A stretch of 35,680 nucleotides of DNA. Origin: Pirellulales bacterium (GTDB taxonomy: Bacteria; Planctomycetota; Planctomycetia; Pirellulales; JAEUIK01). Where the stretch lies: assembly GCA_019694435.1 (NCBI GenBank), contig JAIBBZ010000045.1, positions 1 through 35,680 of the forward strand, given 5' to 3'. Each line of letters starts with the position of its first letter. Position 1 is the stretch's first letter. This document shows positions 9,743 to 18,449 of this stretch, piece by piece. The notes beneath the pieces were generated by a model. It was not told the DNA's origin and did no database searches. It saw only the letters and a list, made by a program, of their open reading frames with translations. Both the position numbers and the translations under genes were made by a program.

Positions 9743-10702
9743 CTACTTGGCTGCCGCCGGGGCAAGAGCGTGTTCGGCCAGGAAGGCCTGCAACTCCTTG
9801 AGAAACAGCGGGTCGCCGAAGGCCTGCATGTGATCGGCGCCCGGGATGCGCACGACCTTCAAGTGCGGCATCACGCCGACGAGTCGGTCGACGCCCTCTT
9901 CGAGCGGGTCGGCATCGCCGATCAAGGCGAGCACCGGCACCTGATTGGCGCGGATCTTCTCCTCGCTGATGCTCAAGGCCGGCATGGCCCGCGCGACGGC
10001 CGCCAGGGCCTTCGTGTCGTTGACCAGCATGAACATCTGGTCGACCGCGCGAAGCTGTTCATCGGTGGGGCGCGGACGATCGGGCGGGATCAAGCGCTCG
10101 ATCAACGGGCGAATACTGCCCTTGGTTTCCAGCGACTCGGCCAGTTCGCCGAGAAACGCGAAGCTCTCGTCGTTTTCGCGCACCCAGCCCATGCCGCCGA
10201 GCGTGGCGGTGATGAACCGCTCGGGATGCATGCTCAAGAGCTTATTGGTGATCATCCCACCCATCGAATAGCCGACGATGTGCGCGCGGTCGATTCCCAA
10301 GTGGTCGAGCAGCCGCACGGGGTCGGCGGCCATTTCGAGACCGTAATCCTTCGGGTCGTGCGGCTTGCCGCTGCCGCCGTGCCCGCGATTGTCGAGCGCG
10401 ATCACGCGGTAGTTCTTGGCGAGTGCGTCGAGGATGCCGGGCGCGCGCCATTGTTGCTCGATGTTGGCGGTGAAGCCGTGGATCAAGAGCACCGGCTCAC
10501 CTTGGCCGACGTCGACGTAACGAATTTTGACGCCGGCCGAGTCGAAGAAACGATGTTCGAGCTTGGGCTTCGCGGCGGCGTCGGCCGGCGCCAAGCCGTT
10601 GGTCGAGTCCGCAGCCGGGGGGGCTGCGGCGCGAGGCTCGTCCCCCAGAACCGCCGAAGGCAACCCAAGCAAACCGCAGACGAGCAGCAGACGGCAAACC
10701 AT
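9743..10702 (-). CDS. Alpha/beta-fold hydrolase, probably exported (319 aa)
   Basis: Start ATG at 10702 is preceded by GGAG with 7 nt spacing. It gives a signal peptide of about 20 residues (MVCRLLLVCGLLGLPSAVLG) that in-frame upstream starts would bury. The mature part is a classic alpha/beta hydrolase: HGFTAN (oxyanion region, residues 75-80), DNRGHGGSG (104-112), nucleophile elbow GYSMGG with Ser146, GDADPL with Asp265 as the likely acid, and PGADH with His291 as the likely base. A cap segment rich in Glu and Pro lies between about 175 and 250. It could be an esterase, lipase or epoxide-hydrolase relative; the substrate cannot be told from sequence. It stands alone, convergent with the pseudopilin operon and divergent from the Anbu operon. 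Confidence 0.85.
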   Translation of the reverse strand: MVCRLLLVCGLLGLPSAVLGDEPRAAAPPAADSTNGLAPADAAAKPKLEHRFFDSAGVKIRYVDVGQGEPVLLIHGFTANIEQQWRAPGILDALAKNYRVIALDNRGHGGSGKPHDPKDYGLEMAADPVRLLDHLGIDRAHIVGYSMGGMITNKLLSMHPERFITATLGGMGWVRENDESFAFLGELAESLETKGSIRPLIERLIPPDRPRPTDEQLRAVDQMFMLVNDTKALAAVARAMPALSISEEKIRANQVPVLALIGDADPLEEGVDRLVGVMPHLKVVRIPGADHMQAFGDPLFLKELQAFLAEHALAPAAAK

Positions 10703-11063
10703 GGCAGGGCTCCAAGGGGACAGGAAGTTGCCGCCGGCGGGGCGAATGACCATCCGCCGAAGGCAGTCGGCTGATGCGCCCAATCTAGCGGCCCCGGCTG
10801 GAGATTGCACGGCAATGCGCCTTGCCTCCCAGCATGGCATTCCTGCGTAGCAACTGGGCAATACCCTCCTCTCGATGCCCGATTCGTATGTCGCGGCGGC
10901 GGCCATGCAGCGACGGAACGTCTTATGCGCCCGAAGCATACGGCGCAAAGCCGACCGTGCGACCAAGGGTGCGGCCGATCGAGGCATGCGACTTGCTCTA
11001 ATTGCTGTATGCGGGCGAAAGCTGTTCGAGGCACTCCGGTCATGACCCCTGGAAGGCGCTCCT
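10703..11063. other. Intergenic region between divergent hydrolase and ATP-grasp genes
   Basis: This 361-bp gap must hold the promoters of both flanking genes. I found good ribosome binding sites at each edge (GGAG before the hydrolase, GGAAGG 7 nt before the ATP-grasp ATG) but no convincing -35/-10 pair and no RNA gene or conserved small frame. Confidence 0.4.
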
Positions 11064-12569
11064 ATGCGGTTCAGCGGCTACACGTGCGACGGATTCTACG
11101 ACGAAGTGTTCGAAAGCGAGGGCGTACCGCGTGGTCCGGCGGCCAACCTGGTCCGGCGGATCGAAGGGCTTTCCGACGGTGAATTGCGCCGCCGCCAGCA
11201 GGCCGCCGATCGGACGTTGATGGACATGGGCATCACGTTCAACGTCTATGGCCACGAAGCCGGTACCGAGCGCGTCTGGCCCTTCGACATCGTGCCCCGC
11301 ATCATCGACCGCGACGATTGGTCGTTTCTCGAGCGCGGGCTCCAGCAGCGCATTCATGCGCTGAACCTGTTCATCGACGACATCTACAACGAGCAGCGGA
11401 TCTTGCGCGACGGCGTCGTGCCGAGCGAGCTGATCCTGGGCGCGAAATGCTTCATGCAACCCTGTGTCGGCCTGAGACCGCCGGGCGGCGTGTGGTGCCA
11501 TGTGACCGGCACCGATCTGGTGCGCGACGGCGACGGGCAGATGTACGTCCTCGAAGACAATCTGCGCTGCCCGTCGGGCGTGTCCTACGTGCTCGAAAAC
11601 CGCGAGGTCATGAAACGCACGTTCCCACAGGTCTTCGAAGGTCTTCCGGTCGTGCCGGTCGAGGACTATCCCGAGCGCCTGCTGATGGCCTTGCAGCGCG
11701 TCGCGCCGCCGGGTGCGTCGGAGGTGAACGTCGTGCTCCTGACGCCGGGCATTTACAACTCGGCCTACTTCGAACACTCGTTCCTGGCCCGGCAGATGGG
11801 TATTGAACTGGTCGAAGGCCGCGACCTGGTCGTGATCGACAAATTTGTCTACATGCGGACAACCAAGGGGCTCAAGCGCGTCGACGTGATCTATCGCCGC
11901 ATCGACGACACGTTCCTCGACCCGAAGGTCTTCAATCCCGATTCGCTGCTCGGCGTGCCTGGGCTGATGGAGGCTTATCACTCGGGCCGGGTCGCGCTGG
12001 CCAACGCGCCGGGTACCGGCATCGCCGACGACAAAGCGGTCTATGCTTACGTGCCGCAGATCATCCGGTACTATCTGGGCGAGGACATCCTGTTGCCCAA
12101 CGTGCCCACGTATCTCTGCGCCGACGAACAACAACGGCAGCACGTGCTGGCGAATCTCGACCAGCTGGTGATCAAGCCGACGAACGAGTCGGGAGGATAT
12201 GGCATCGTGCTTGGCCCGCGGGCCAGCAAGGCCGAGTTGGAGGAGTGTGCCGCGCATATCCAGGCCAATCCGCGGAACTACATTGCCCAGCCGATGCTCG
12301 CGCTGTCGCGGGTGCCGTCGCTGGTCGATGACCATTTCGAGGGGCGCCACGTCGATCTCCGACCCTTCATCCTCTATGGCCAGGAAATCTATGTCCTGCC
12401 CGGCGGCTTGACGCGCGTGGCGCTGAAAAAAGGTTCGCTGGTCGTGAACTCTTCACAAGGCGGCGGCAGCAAAGACACCTGGGTCTTGCGCAGCCGCAAG
12501 GCAGATGACTCGAATTCGTGCGTGCCGGGTCCCCATGCGACCAGCACTCAAATGGTATGTTCTTCCTGA
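11064..12569 (+). CDS. Circularly permuted ATP-grasp protein of the Anbu operon (501 aa)
   Basis: The N-terminus (MRFSGYTCDGFYDEVF) and the segments QRIHALNLFIDDIYNEQRIL, VTGTDLVRDGDGQMYVLEDNLRCPSG, LVIKPTNESGGYGI and VVNSSQGGGSKDTWVL are typical of the circularly permuted ATP-grasp family (DUF404/DUF407, type 2). ATP-grasp enzymes of this class are predicted to form peptide or amide bonds through acyl-phosphates. The start has GGAAGG 7 nt upstream. The family normally ends soon after the SQGGGSKDTWVL motif; here about 28 extra residues with two Cys follow. It is the first gene of a four-gene operon with alpha-E, Anbu and transglutaminase genes. Family assignment is firm; the product made in this or any Anbu operon is not established. 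Confidence 0.9.
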   Translation: MRFSGYTCDGFYDEVFESEGVPRGPAANLVRRIEGLSDGELRRRQQAADRTLMDMGITFNVYGHEAGTERVWPFDIVPRIIDRDDWSFLERGLQQRIHALNLFIDDIYNEQRILRDGVVPSELILGAKCFMQPCVGLRPPGGVWCHVTGTDLVRDGDGQMYVLEDNLRCPSGVSYVLENREVMKRTFPQVFEGLPVVPVEDYPERLLMALQRVAPPGASEVNVVLLTPGIYNSAYFEHSFLARQMGIELVEGRDLVVIDKFVYMRTTKGLKRVDVIYRRIDDTFLDPKVFNPDSLLGVPGLMEAYHSGRVALANAPGTGIADDKAVYAYVPQIIRYYLGEDILLPNVPTYLCADEQQRQHVLANLDQLVIKPTNESGGYGIVLGPRASKAELEECAAHIQANPRNYIAQPMLALSRVPSLVDDHFEGRHVDLRPFILYGQEIYVLPGGLTRVALKKGSLVVNSSQGGGSKDTWVLRSRKADDSNSCVPGPHATSTQMVCSS

Positions 12570-12614
12570 TCGCGGTTCGCGTTTGATCCTTCTGGCGCTA
12601 GGCGGCGTATCTGT

Positions 12615-13595
12615 ATGCTCAGTCGAGTGGCGAGTTGTGTTTATTGGATGGCCCGATACCTGGAACGGGCCGAGGACGTGGCACGTTTTGTCGAAGTCAA
12701 TTTGCAATTGACTCTCGACTTGGCCGGCAGCGTGCACGAGCAGTGGGAGCCGCTGGTGTTCACCACCGGCGATCAGGAAGAGTTCCGCTCCCGCTATGGC
12801 ACCGCCACGCAGGGCAGCGTGGTGCATTTTCTCACGTATGACACGACGAACCCCAACTCGATCCTCTCGTGCCTGCGTTACGCCCGCGAGAATGCCCGGG
12901 CGATTCGCGAGATCATCCCGACGCCCGTGTTCGAAGAGCTCAACAAGTTCTATTGGTTCGTCCGCGATTCGGGCGGGCAGCAGCCGACCGAGGCGTCGTA
13001 CGAGCTGTTTCAGCAGATCAAGCGGCGCGCCCAGTTGATCGTCGGCATCGAGGACGCGACGATGTCGCGCGGCGAGGCCTGGCATTTTGCCCAGTTGGGT
13101 CGCTATCTCGAACGCGCCGACAAGACCTCGCGCATCCTCGACGTCAAATACTACATCCTGCTGCCGGCGGTGCAGGACGTCGGCACCACGCTCGACGTTG
13201 TGCAATGGTCGGCGCTGCTCAAATCGACCGGCGCCTTGGAGATGTACCGCAAGCGCTGGGGCCGGATCGCCAGCGAGCACGTCGTCGATTTTCTCGTGCT
13301 CGACGGCGATTTTCCCCGCGCGATGCGCTATTGCCTGATCCAGGCCGAACAATCCCTGGCGCGGGTGGCCGGCGGCCCGATCGGTTCCTACCGCAACGCG
13401 GCCCAGCGCCGGCTCGGCCAATTGCGCGCCGAACTCGACTTTGCCCAGGTGGAAGAGATCATCGACCGCGGACTGCACGAGTTTATCGATCACTTTCAAA
13501 CGCGGCTCAACGGCGTGGGCGGTGCGGTGCACGATGCGTTCTTCGCCGTGCAGCCGCTCGAAGCGGTGAATCACTTTGCCGGGCGGGGAGCCTAG
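12615..13595 (+). CDS. Alpha-E domain protein of the Anbu operon (326 aa)
   Basis: The opening MLSRVASCVYWMARYLERAEDVAR is the signature of the alpha-E family (DUF403), an all-helical domain rich in Glu and Arg. ILRYAREN-like (LRYARENARAIREII), WHFAQLGRYLERADKTSRILDVKYY and FPRAMRYCL also fit family members, which are usually about 310-330 residues. The biochemical role is unknown; it travels almost always with the permuted ATP-grasp protein, and a joint role in synthesis of a peptide is the published comparative-genomic proposal. The start is 45 bp after the ATP-grasp stop, with AGGCGG 9 nt upstream. Its TAG stop is directly followed by the ATG of Anbu, whose binding site (GGGGAG) lies in this gene, so translation is probably coupled. 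Confidence 0.92.
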   Translation: MLSRVASCVYWMARYLERAEDVARFVEVNLQLTLDLAGSVHEQWEPLVFTTGDQEEFRSRYGTATQGSVVHFLTYDTTNPNSILSCLRYARENARAIREIIPTPVFEELNKFYWFVRDSGGQQPTEASYELFQQIKRRAQLIVGIEDATMSRGEAWHFAQLGRYLERADKTSRILDVKYYILLPAVQDVGTTLDVVQWSALLKSTGALEMYRKRWGRIASEHVVDFLVLDGDFPRAMRYCLIQAEQSLARVAGGPIGSYRNAAQRRLGQLRAELDFAQVEEIIDRGLHEFIDHFQTRLNGVGGAVHDAFFAVQPLEAVNHFAGRGA

Positions 13596-14369
13596 ATGAC
13601 GTTCTGCGTGGCCATGAAGGTCGAAGATGGGCTCGTCGGCATCGCCGATACGCGGATCACGACGGGGTCCGAGTGCATTACGGCCCGCAAGCTGACGGTC
13701 TTGCACCACGCGGGGCACGATCTATTCCTGCTCACGAGCGGTCTGCGTAGCGTGCGTGACAAGGCGCTGACCTATTTCGAGGAAGAGCTCGAGAATAGCG
13801 AGACGACTTACGACCGGCTTTACAAGGCGCTCAATGCCTTGGCCGAGCAGACGCGGCGCGTCGCGGCCGAAGACCGCCCCGCGCTCGAGGCGGCCAACCT
13901 GATGTTCAACTTTTACGCCCTGGTCGGCGGCCAGCTCGAACACGACAAGGAGCCCAAGCTGTACCTGCTCTACCCGCAAGGCAATTGGGTCGAAGTCGGG
14001 CCGGGCACGCCATATTGCATCATCGGCGAGACGGGCTACGGCAAACCGATTCTCGATCGCACATTGAAGTACAGCGACTCGCTCGAATTCGCGCTCAAGG
14101 TCGGCGCACTGGCCTTCGATTCGACCCGGATTTCCAGCGCTACGGTCGATTTCCCGCTCGACACGGTGATTTACGACTCCGGCAGCCGGCAAATGATTCA
14201 GTGCCGCTACGACAAGGCGGAAATGGGCGAGAGCTCATCGTGGTGGCAGGAAAGGCTGCGGGCTTCGCTCAATGAGCTTCCCTCGGGCTGGACCGAAAAA
14301 TTGCTGGGTCAACTGCGCCCAGGAGTCCGGCACGGCACGATTCCCCTGACCCCGCCGCGCTCCGGTTGA
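13596..14369 (+). CDS. Anbu-type proteasome-like peptidase (257 aa)
   Basis: The sequence MTFCVAMKVEDGLVGIADTRITTGS is that of Anbu, the bacterial Ntn-hydrolase related to proteasome beta subunits and HslV. After removal of Met1, Thr2 would be the catalytic nucleophile, with Asp18 and Lys32 in the positions of proteasome Asp17 and Lys33. GETGYGKPILDR and the DSTRISSATVDFPLDTVIYD segment are also family-typical. Known Anbu proteins form open helical or ring-like assemblies, and their peptidase activity and substrates remain poorly defined. The length fits the family (about 240-260). ATG follows the alpha-E TAG with no gap and uses a GGGGAG site 5 nt upstream. It acts in the cytoplasm, as no signal peptide is present. 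Confidence 0.93.
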   Translation: MTFCVAMKVEDGLVGIADTRITTGSECITARKLTVLHHAGHDLFLLTSGLRSVRDKALTYFEEELENSETTYDRLYKALNALAEQTRRVAAEDRPALEAANLMFNFYALVGGQLEHDKEPKLYLLYPQGNWVEVGPGTPYCIIGETGYGKPILDRTLKYSDSLEFALKVGALAFDSTRISSATVDFPLDTVIYDSGSRQMIQCRYDKAEMGESSSWWQERLRASLNELPSGWTEKLLGQLRPGVRHGTIPLTPPRSG

Positions 14370-14390
14370 GCGCCCTTCATGAGGATCGGC

Positions 14391-15347
14391 ATGCTCTTCC
14401 ACATCAAGCACACGACGCGCTACAGCTACAGTGCGCCGGTGTTTTGTGAACCGCTGACGCTCCGGCTCCAGCCGCGCAGCGAGGGGGGCCAGCGCCTGCT
14501 GCGCTATCGCTTGTGGATCGAGCCGCGGCCCGCCGGCGTCTGTACCTGCCTGGAACACGACGGCAGCACCGTCGAACGCGTCTGGTTCGACGGCACGAAT
14601 GCCGCCTTGACGGTCACGTCGATGTCCGTCGTCGAAACGCTGCGAACCAACCCGTTCGACTACCTGTTGGAGCCGCGGGCGATGCACTTGGCCACGCTCT
14701 ACACCGCGGCCGAGCGCGAACTGCTCGCGCCATACCTGCGGCCGCAATGCCTGGCCGACCCCGTGGCCCAATTGAGCTTTCAGCTCGCGCGTCGCGTCAA
14801 CCAGGAGACGCCCTTGTTCTTACTGGGATTGGCGGGTTGGATCTACGACGCCATCGAACCGGTAATTCGGCTCGAGGGGCCGTCTCACCAGGCGGTCGAG
14901 ACGCTGGCCCTGCGGCGCGGCGCCTGCCGCGACACGGCGATGCTGTTTATCGACGTCTGCCGCCATGCCGGCCTGGCAGCGCGGTTTGTCAGCGGCTACC
15001 AGGAAGGCGATGCGCGGCGCATGGACCGGCACCTCCACGCCTGGGCCGAGGTCTACCTGCCTGGTGCCGGCTGGCGCGGATACGATCCCAGTCACGGCCT
15101 GGCCGTGGCCGACGGACACGTGGCGCTCGCCACCTCGGCTCTACCCGAACTAGCGGCGGCGATCACCGGCAATTTCCGCGGAAACGGTGTGACGTCGTCG
15201 CTCGAGACTGAATTGTCGATTCGCACGCGCGTCGCCGGCGCGCCCGCGCCGGGTCAAGGCTTTGCCGACGCCACGGGCGAAGGCGATGCACTGTTCGGCA
15301 CGGCCTATAGCGAAATGCGCCAGTCGACTGCGCCACTGCCACGGTGA
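14391..15347 (+). CDS. Transglutaminase-like cysteine peptidase of the Anbu operon (318 aa)
   Basis: The N-terminal module (HIKHTTRYSYSAPVFCEPLTLRL) is the bacterial transglutaminase-like N-domain, followed by a transglutaminase core with the papain-like triad Cys179 (RRGACRD), His216 (HLHAWAEV) and Asp232 (YDPSHG). I prefer ATG 14391, since GAGG precedes it by 6 nt and the protein then begins close to the conserved H-x-T-x-Y-x-Y motif; ATG 14379 would add four residues. Most bacterial members are predicted peptidases or amidases, not cross-linkers. The gene starts about 20 bp after Anbu and closes the operon. It may cut or release the peptide product of the ATP-grasp partner; this is inference from gene order. 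Confidence 0.9.
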   Translation: MLFHIKHTTRYSYSAPVFCEPLTLRLQPRSEGGQRLLRYRLWIEPRPAGVCTCLEHDGSTVERVWFDGTNAALTVTSMSVVETLRTNPFDYLLEPRAMHLATLYTAAERELLAPYLRPQCLADPVAQLSFQLARRVNQETPLFLLGLAGWIYDAIEPVIRLEGPSHQAVETLALRRGACRDTAMLFIDVCRHAGLAARFVSGYQEGDARRMDRHLHAWAEVYLPGAGWRGYDPSHGLAVADGHVALATSALPELAAAITGNFRGNGVTSSLETELSIRTRVAGAPAPGQGFADATGEGDALFGTAYSEMRQSTAPLPR

Positions 15348-15396
15348 ACTGTTGCCTGGTGCCGAATGCTGTGACGCGCGTCTGACAAAGGCGCGA

Positions 15397-16527
15397 TCAG
15401 CGCAAGGCAGCTTCGCCCGCGTCGGCTGTTGTCGCAGCGGGACGGGGCGCAGCCGGCTGGCTCGAGCTGTCCTGGGCCGCGGGGGCGACTTCGAGAAACA
15501 CGTCGATCTGCTGGCCGACGTAGCAGCCTTGCGTACTCGGAGCCATCGCGTAGATCGCCTGCAAGACCCGGGTGTCGACGCGCTCGCCGGGGTCGCCCGT
15601 GAGAGCGATTTTCGGCTCGACATACGGTTCGACGCGGACGAACTCCAGGGGAATCGGCTTGCCGTCGCCGCCGCGTACCACGGCCTTGCCCGGCATGCCC
15701 GGCCGGAATCGGGGGATGTCTTGTTCGTCGATCTCGACCCGGACGTGCAAACGGCTCAGATCGCCCAACACGACGAGCGGCTGGCCCGGCGGGGTGCCGA
15801 CAAACTCGCCGGGCCGTACGTCGACTTTGAGCACGTCGCCATCGACCGGTGCGCAGACTTCGAGTCGCTGGAGTTCGGTCTGGATCTGGCCGATCGCCGT
15901 TTCGGTCTTGGCCACCTCGGCGCGTGCTACGACCAGGTCGCGTTCCCAGGCCCCGGCTTTGAGCAGATGATCTTCGGCCTCGGCCTGCGCCAGGGCCTCG
16001 CGCGCAGCGGCCACCGCCTGGCGCGATTGGATCAATTCCTCTTCCGAAATCGTCTTGTTGGCAAACAGCTTCGAGCGCCGCGCGAGCAGGTCTTCTTGTG
16101 CCTTAAGCTCGGCGGCCGCGCGGCCGACGCGCGCCTCGCTGGGGGCAATCTCTTCCGCGCGCGGCATTTGTTCGAGCCGCGCCAGGGACGCGGCGGCCGA
16201 TTCGCGTTGGGCCTGGCGCACTGCCAGCTCGGCACGCATCTGCCGGTCGTCGAGCCGGAACAGGAGCTGCCCTGCGCGGACGCGCTCGCCAACCTTGACC
16301 GGCACCTCGGCCACGGTGCCCGGCAGGGGCGAGGCGACATGGATGTTTTCGGTACGGGCCTCGACCAGGCCCGAGCCGGCGACGACGTCGGCAAAGGGAG
16401 ACCGGGGTGGCGGGGCCGGAGGCGCGAGCTGTGGGCGGCTGACGTGCGTGCGCGACACGTGATACCCCATCAGCCCCAGCGATCCGACGGCCAAGAGCGG
16501 CAGGAAGAAGTTGCGAGGCAGTCCCAT
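15397..16527 (-). CDS. HlyD/DevB-family periplasmic adaptor of an ABC exporter (376 aa)
   Basis: An N-terminal membrane anchor (residues about 5-22) is followed by a split lipoyl domain (GTVAEVPVKVGERVRAGQLL and LEVCAPVDGDVLKVDVRPGE) flanking a long Ala/Glu/Arg/Gln-rich coiled coil (about 95-210), then a beta-barrel segment. This is the membrane-fusion protein layout; the pairing with a LolD-like ATPase and a single FtsX-type permease matches DevBCA exporters. It would bridge the inner-membrane pump to the periplasm or outer membrane. The tail after residue 350 is Pro/Ala/Ser-rich and probably disordered. Start ATG 16527 lies 3 bp after the ATPase stop, so it is the last gene of the tetR-permease-ATPase-adaptor operon. 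The cargo is unknown; DevBCA in cyanobacteria exports glycolipids. Confidence 0.88.
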   Translation of the reverse strand: MGLPRNFFLPLLAVGSLGLMGYHVSRTHVSRPQLAPPAPPPRSPFADVVAGSGLVEARTENIHVASPLPGTVAEVPVKVGERVRAGQLLFRLDDRQMRAELAVRQAQRESAAASLARLEQMPRAEEIAPSEARVGRAAAELKAQEDLLARRSKLFANKTISEEELIQSRQAVAAAREALAQAEAEDHLLKAGAWERDLVVARAEVAKTETAIGQIQTELQRLEVCAPVDGDVLKVDVRPGEFVGTPPGQPLVVLGDLSRLHVRVEIDEQDIPRFRPGMPGKAVVRGGDGKPIPLEFVRVEPYVEPKIALTGDPGERVDTRVLQAIYAMAPSTQGCYVGQQIDVFLEVAPAAQDSSSQPAAPRPAATTADAGEAALR

Positions 16528-16530
16528 ATG

Positions 16531-17283
16531 TCAAACCTTTGCAGCGGCAGCGGACTTGGCTTCGACACGGACGACGCGGCCGTCGGCCATTTCGATGATG
16601 CGGTCGCCGTAGGAAAACACCCGGCTGTCATGCGTGACGACGATCACCGCGCGATCCGATTGCACCGCCACGCGGCGCAAGAGTTCCATGATGGTCTGGC
16701 CCGAGTGGGCATCGAGTGCCGCGGTCGGCTCGTCGCAAACCAGCAGCCGCGGCTCGTGCACCAGCGCCCGGGCGATGGCGACGCGCTGCTGCTGGCCGCC
16801 GGAAAGCTGATTCGGCCGCGCGTGCGCGCGGTCGGTGAGTTCGACCTGGTCGAGCATGCCCGCGGCGATCTGCCGGGCCTGATTGCGATCGCGGTGTCCA
16901 ATCAGCAGCGGCACCGCGACGTTGTCCGTGGCCGACAACGCCGGCAGCAGGTTGTATTGCTGAAACACAAAGCCGATGTTGGCCGCGCGATAACGCAGCC
17001 GCTGTCGATTGCTCAATTCGGACTGGTCGACGCCGAATAAGCTGATCGCGCCGTTGGTCGGCTCGAGCAATCCGGCCACGAGCGAGATCAACGTGGTCTT
17101 GCCGCAACCGCTGGGCCCAACCAGCAGCGTCAACTCGCCGGCATAAACGTCGACGTCCACCTCGCTCACCGCGCGAACCTTCGATTCGCCCGAGTCGAAC
17201 TCCTTGGTCAAACCGCGACATGCGACGGCCACCGTCGTGGTGTCGATTCTCGGGGGGGCAGCAGTTGGTAGTCGATCGACCAT
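16531..17283 (-). CDS. ABC transporter ATPase, LolD/MacB/DevA type (250 aa)
   Basis: All motifs are present: Walker A GPSGCGKTT (56-64), Q-loop FVFQQYNLLP (Q108/Q109), signature LSGGQQQR (160-167), Walker B LLVCDEPTAALD (180-191) and switch His218 in VVTHDSR. The Q-loop and signature spacing match the lipoprotein/macrolide subfamily that works with FtsX-like permeases. A 20-residue N-terminal lead before the domain is poorly conserved in appearance, so a shorter start is possible. It lies 26 bp downstream of the permease gene and 3 bp before the adaptor gene. It energises export by ATP hydrolysis on the cytoplasmic side. Confidence 0.93.
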   Translation of the reverse strand: MVDRLPTAAPPRIDTTTVAVACRGLTKEFDSGESKVRAVSEVDVDVYAGELTLLVGPSGCGKTTLISLVAGLLEPTNGAISLFGVDQSELSNRQRLRYRAANIGFVFQQYNLLPALSATDNVAVPLLIGHRDRNQARQIAAGMLDQVELTDRAHARPNQLSGGQQQRVAIARALVHEPRLLVCDEPTAALDAHSGQTIMELLRRVAVQSDRAVIVVTHDSRVFSYGDRIIEMADGRVVRVEAKSAAAAKV

Positions 17284-17309
17284 GGTGTGGGTTCAAATTC
17301 GCGGGCGCG

Positions 17310-18449
17310 TCAGCCTCGAAAGACGATGGCCGGCTCGAGGACGAGCACTCTGCGAATGCTGACCAGCGCGGATACGACGACAATGATCAACACGGCCGCC
17401 GCGGCCCCCGCGACGACCTGCCAGGGCAAGTAGAAGCCGGCCAGATGGGTCACGTCGCGCGTCGCCTCGAAGAACAACGCCGCCAGGCCGATGCCAATTC
17501 CATATCCCAGGGCCCCGACGATCATGGCCTGCAACAGCACCATCAGCACCAGCCGCGCGTTGGACAGGCCCATCGCTTTCAGCGCGCCGAATTGCTTCAG
17601 GTTTTCGATCGTGAACAAATAAAACGTCTGGCCGGCAATCGCTGTGCCCACCAGGAAACCCAGCGTGATCGTGATCCCGAAGTTGACCGGAATGCCGGTC
17701 GAACGCAGGTAATAGCCGATCGTTCGCCAGAAGAACTCGTCCTGCGTCTGGCCCAACAGGCCGGTCTGGGCCGTGATCCGCCGGGCCACTTCCGCGGGCG
17801 TGTGTCCGGGCTGTGGCTCGACGAGCACGAAAGACAATCGGTTGCGTTCCCGCGCGACGTATTCGACCGCCTGCGTGAAGCGCGCATAGACGATCGGAAA
17901 CGTCATGAAGGGCGGCGAAGCCTCGCAGATGCCCACCACTACGGCGCGACGGTCGTTCATCTCCAGGCTCTTGCCCAGCGTGGGCGTTTCACCCGGCCAG
18001 AGGTATTGATAACCGGCCTTATCGACCACCACGGCGTCAGGCCGGCGCAAGTCGGCCAGGTTGCCCAGCAGCATCTTGGCCGGCGCCCCGACGAGCGTGG
18101 CGTCGTCGACGCCCATCAGCATCACCTGCCGGAATCGGCCGTCGGCGATCTTGGCGCGGGCCTGACCCTTATAGAAGTTCACGGCCCAGGCCACGCCCGG
18201 CACGCCACGGATGCGGTACAGGTCGCTGCTCGACAGGGGCCGCACTTCGTCGGAATTTTCGACGTTGGGGTCCATGACCCACACGCTGGCCTCGCGCACG
18301 TCGATGATCTGGCTGGCAGTGCGGCGCATCAGTCCGATGAAGATCGAAGTCTGCTGTGCAATCAACAGCGTGCCGAAGGCGACGCCGAAGATCGTCCCCC
18401 AGTACTTCGCCCGATCGCCCACCAACATTTGCCAGGCAATCCAGTTCAT
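17310..18449 (-). CDS. FtsX-type ABC exporter permease, DevC-like (379 aa)
   Basis: The topology is that of FtsX/MacB/DevC permeases: one N-terminal membrane helix (about 17-37), a periplasmic domain of about 200 residues, and three C-terminal helices (around 255-275, 300-330, 345-365). The segment FTIENLKQFGALKAMGLSN matches the cytoplasmic coupling loop common in this family, and the protein ends in the usual LEPAIVFRG. The start overlaps the stop of the TetR gene in an ATGA arrangement, which shows co-transcription. Its partner ATPase and adaptor follow directly. Confidence 0.9.
   Translation of the reverse strand: MNWIAWQMLVGDRAKYWGTIFGVAFGTLLIAQQTSIFIGLMRRTASQIIDVREASVWVMDPNVENSDEVRPLSSSDLYRIRGVPGVAWAVNFYKGQARAKIADGRFRQVMLMGVDDATLVGAPAKMLLGNLADLRRPDAVVVDKAGYQYLWPGETPTLGKSLEMNDRRAVVVGICEASPPFMTFPIVYARFTQAVEYVARERNRLSFVLVEPQPGHTPAEVARRITAQTGLLGQTQDEFFWRTIGYYLRSTGIPVNFGITITLGFLVGTAIAGQTFYLFTIENLKQFGALKAMGLSNARLVLMVLLQAMIVGALGYGIGIGLAALFFEATRDVTHLAGFYLPWQVVAGAAAAVLIIVVVSALVSIRRVLVLEPAIVFRG

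Noticed and set aside
15262..17040. A 592-codon plus-strand open frame antisense to the adaptor and ATPase genes
   Set aside because: Composition typical of a shadow frame; the minus-strand genes carry complete ABC and HlyD motifs.
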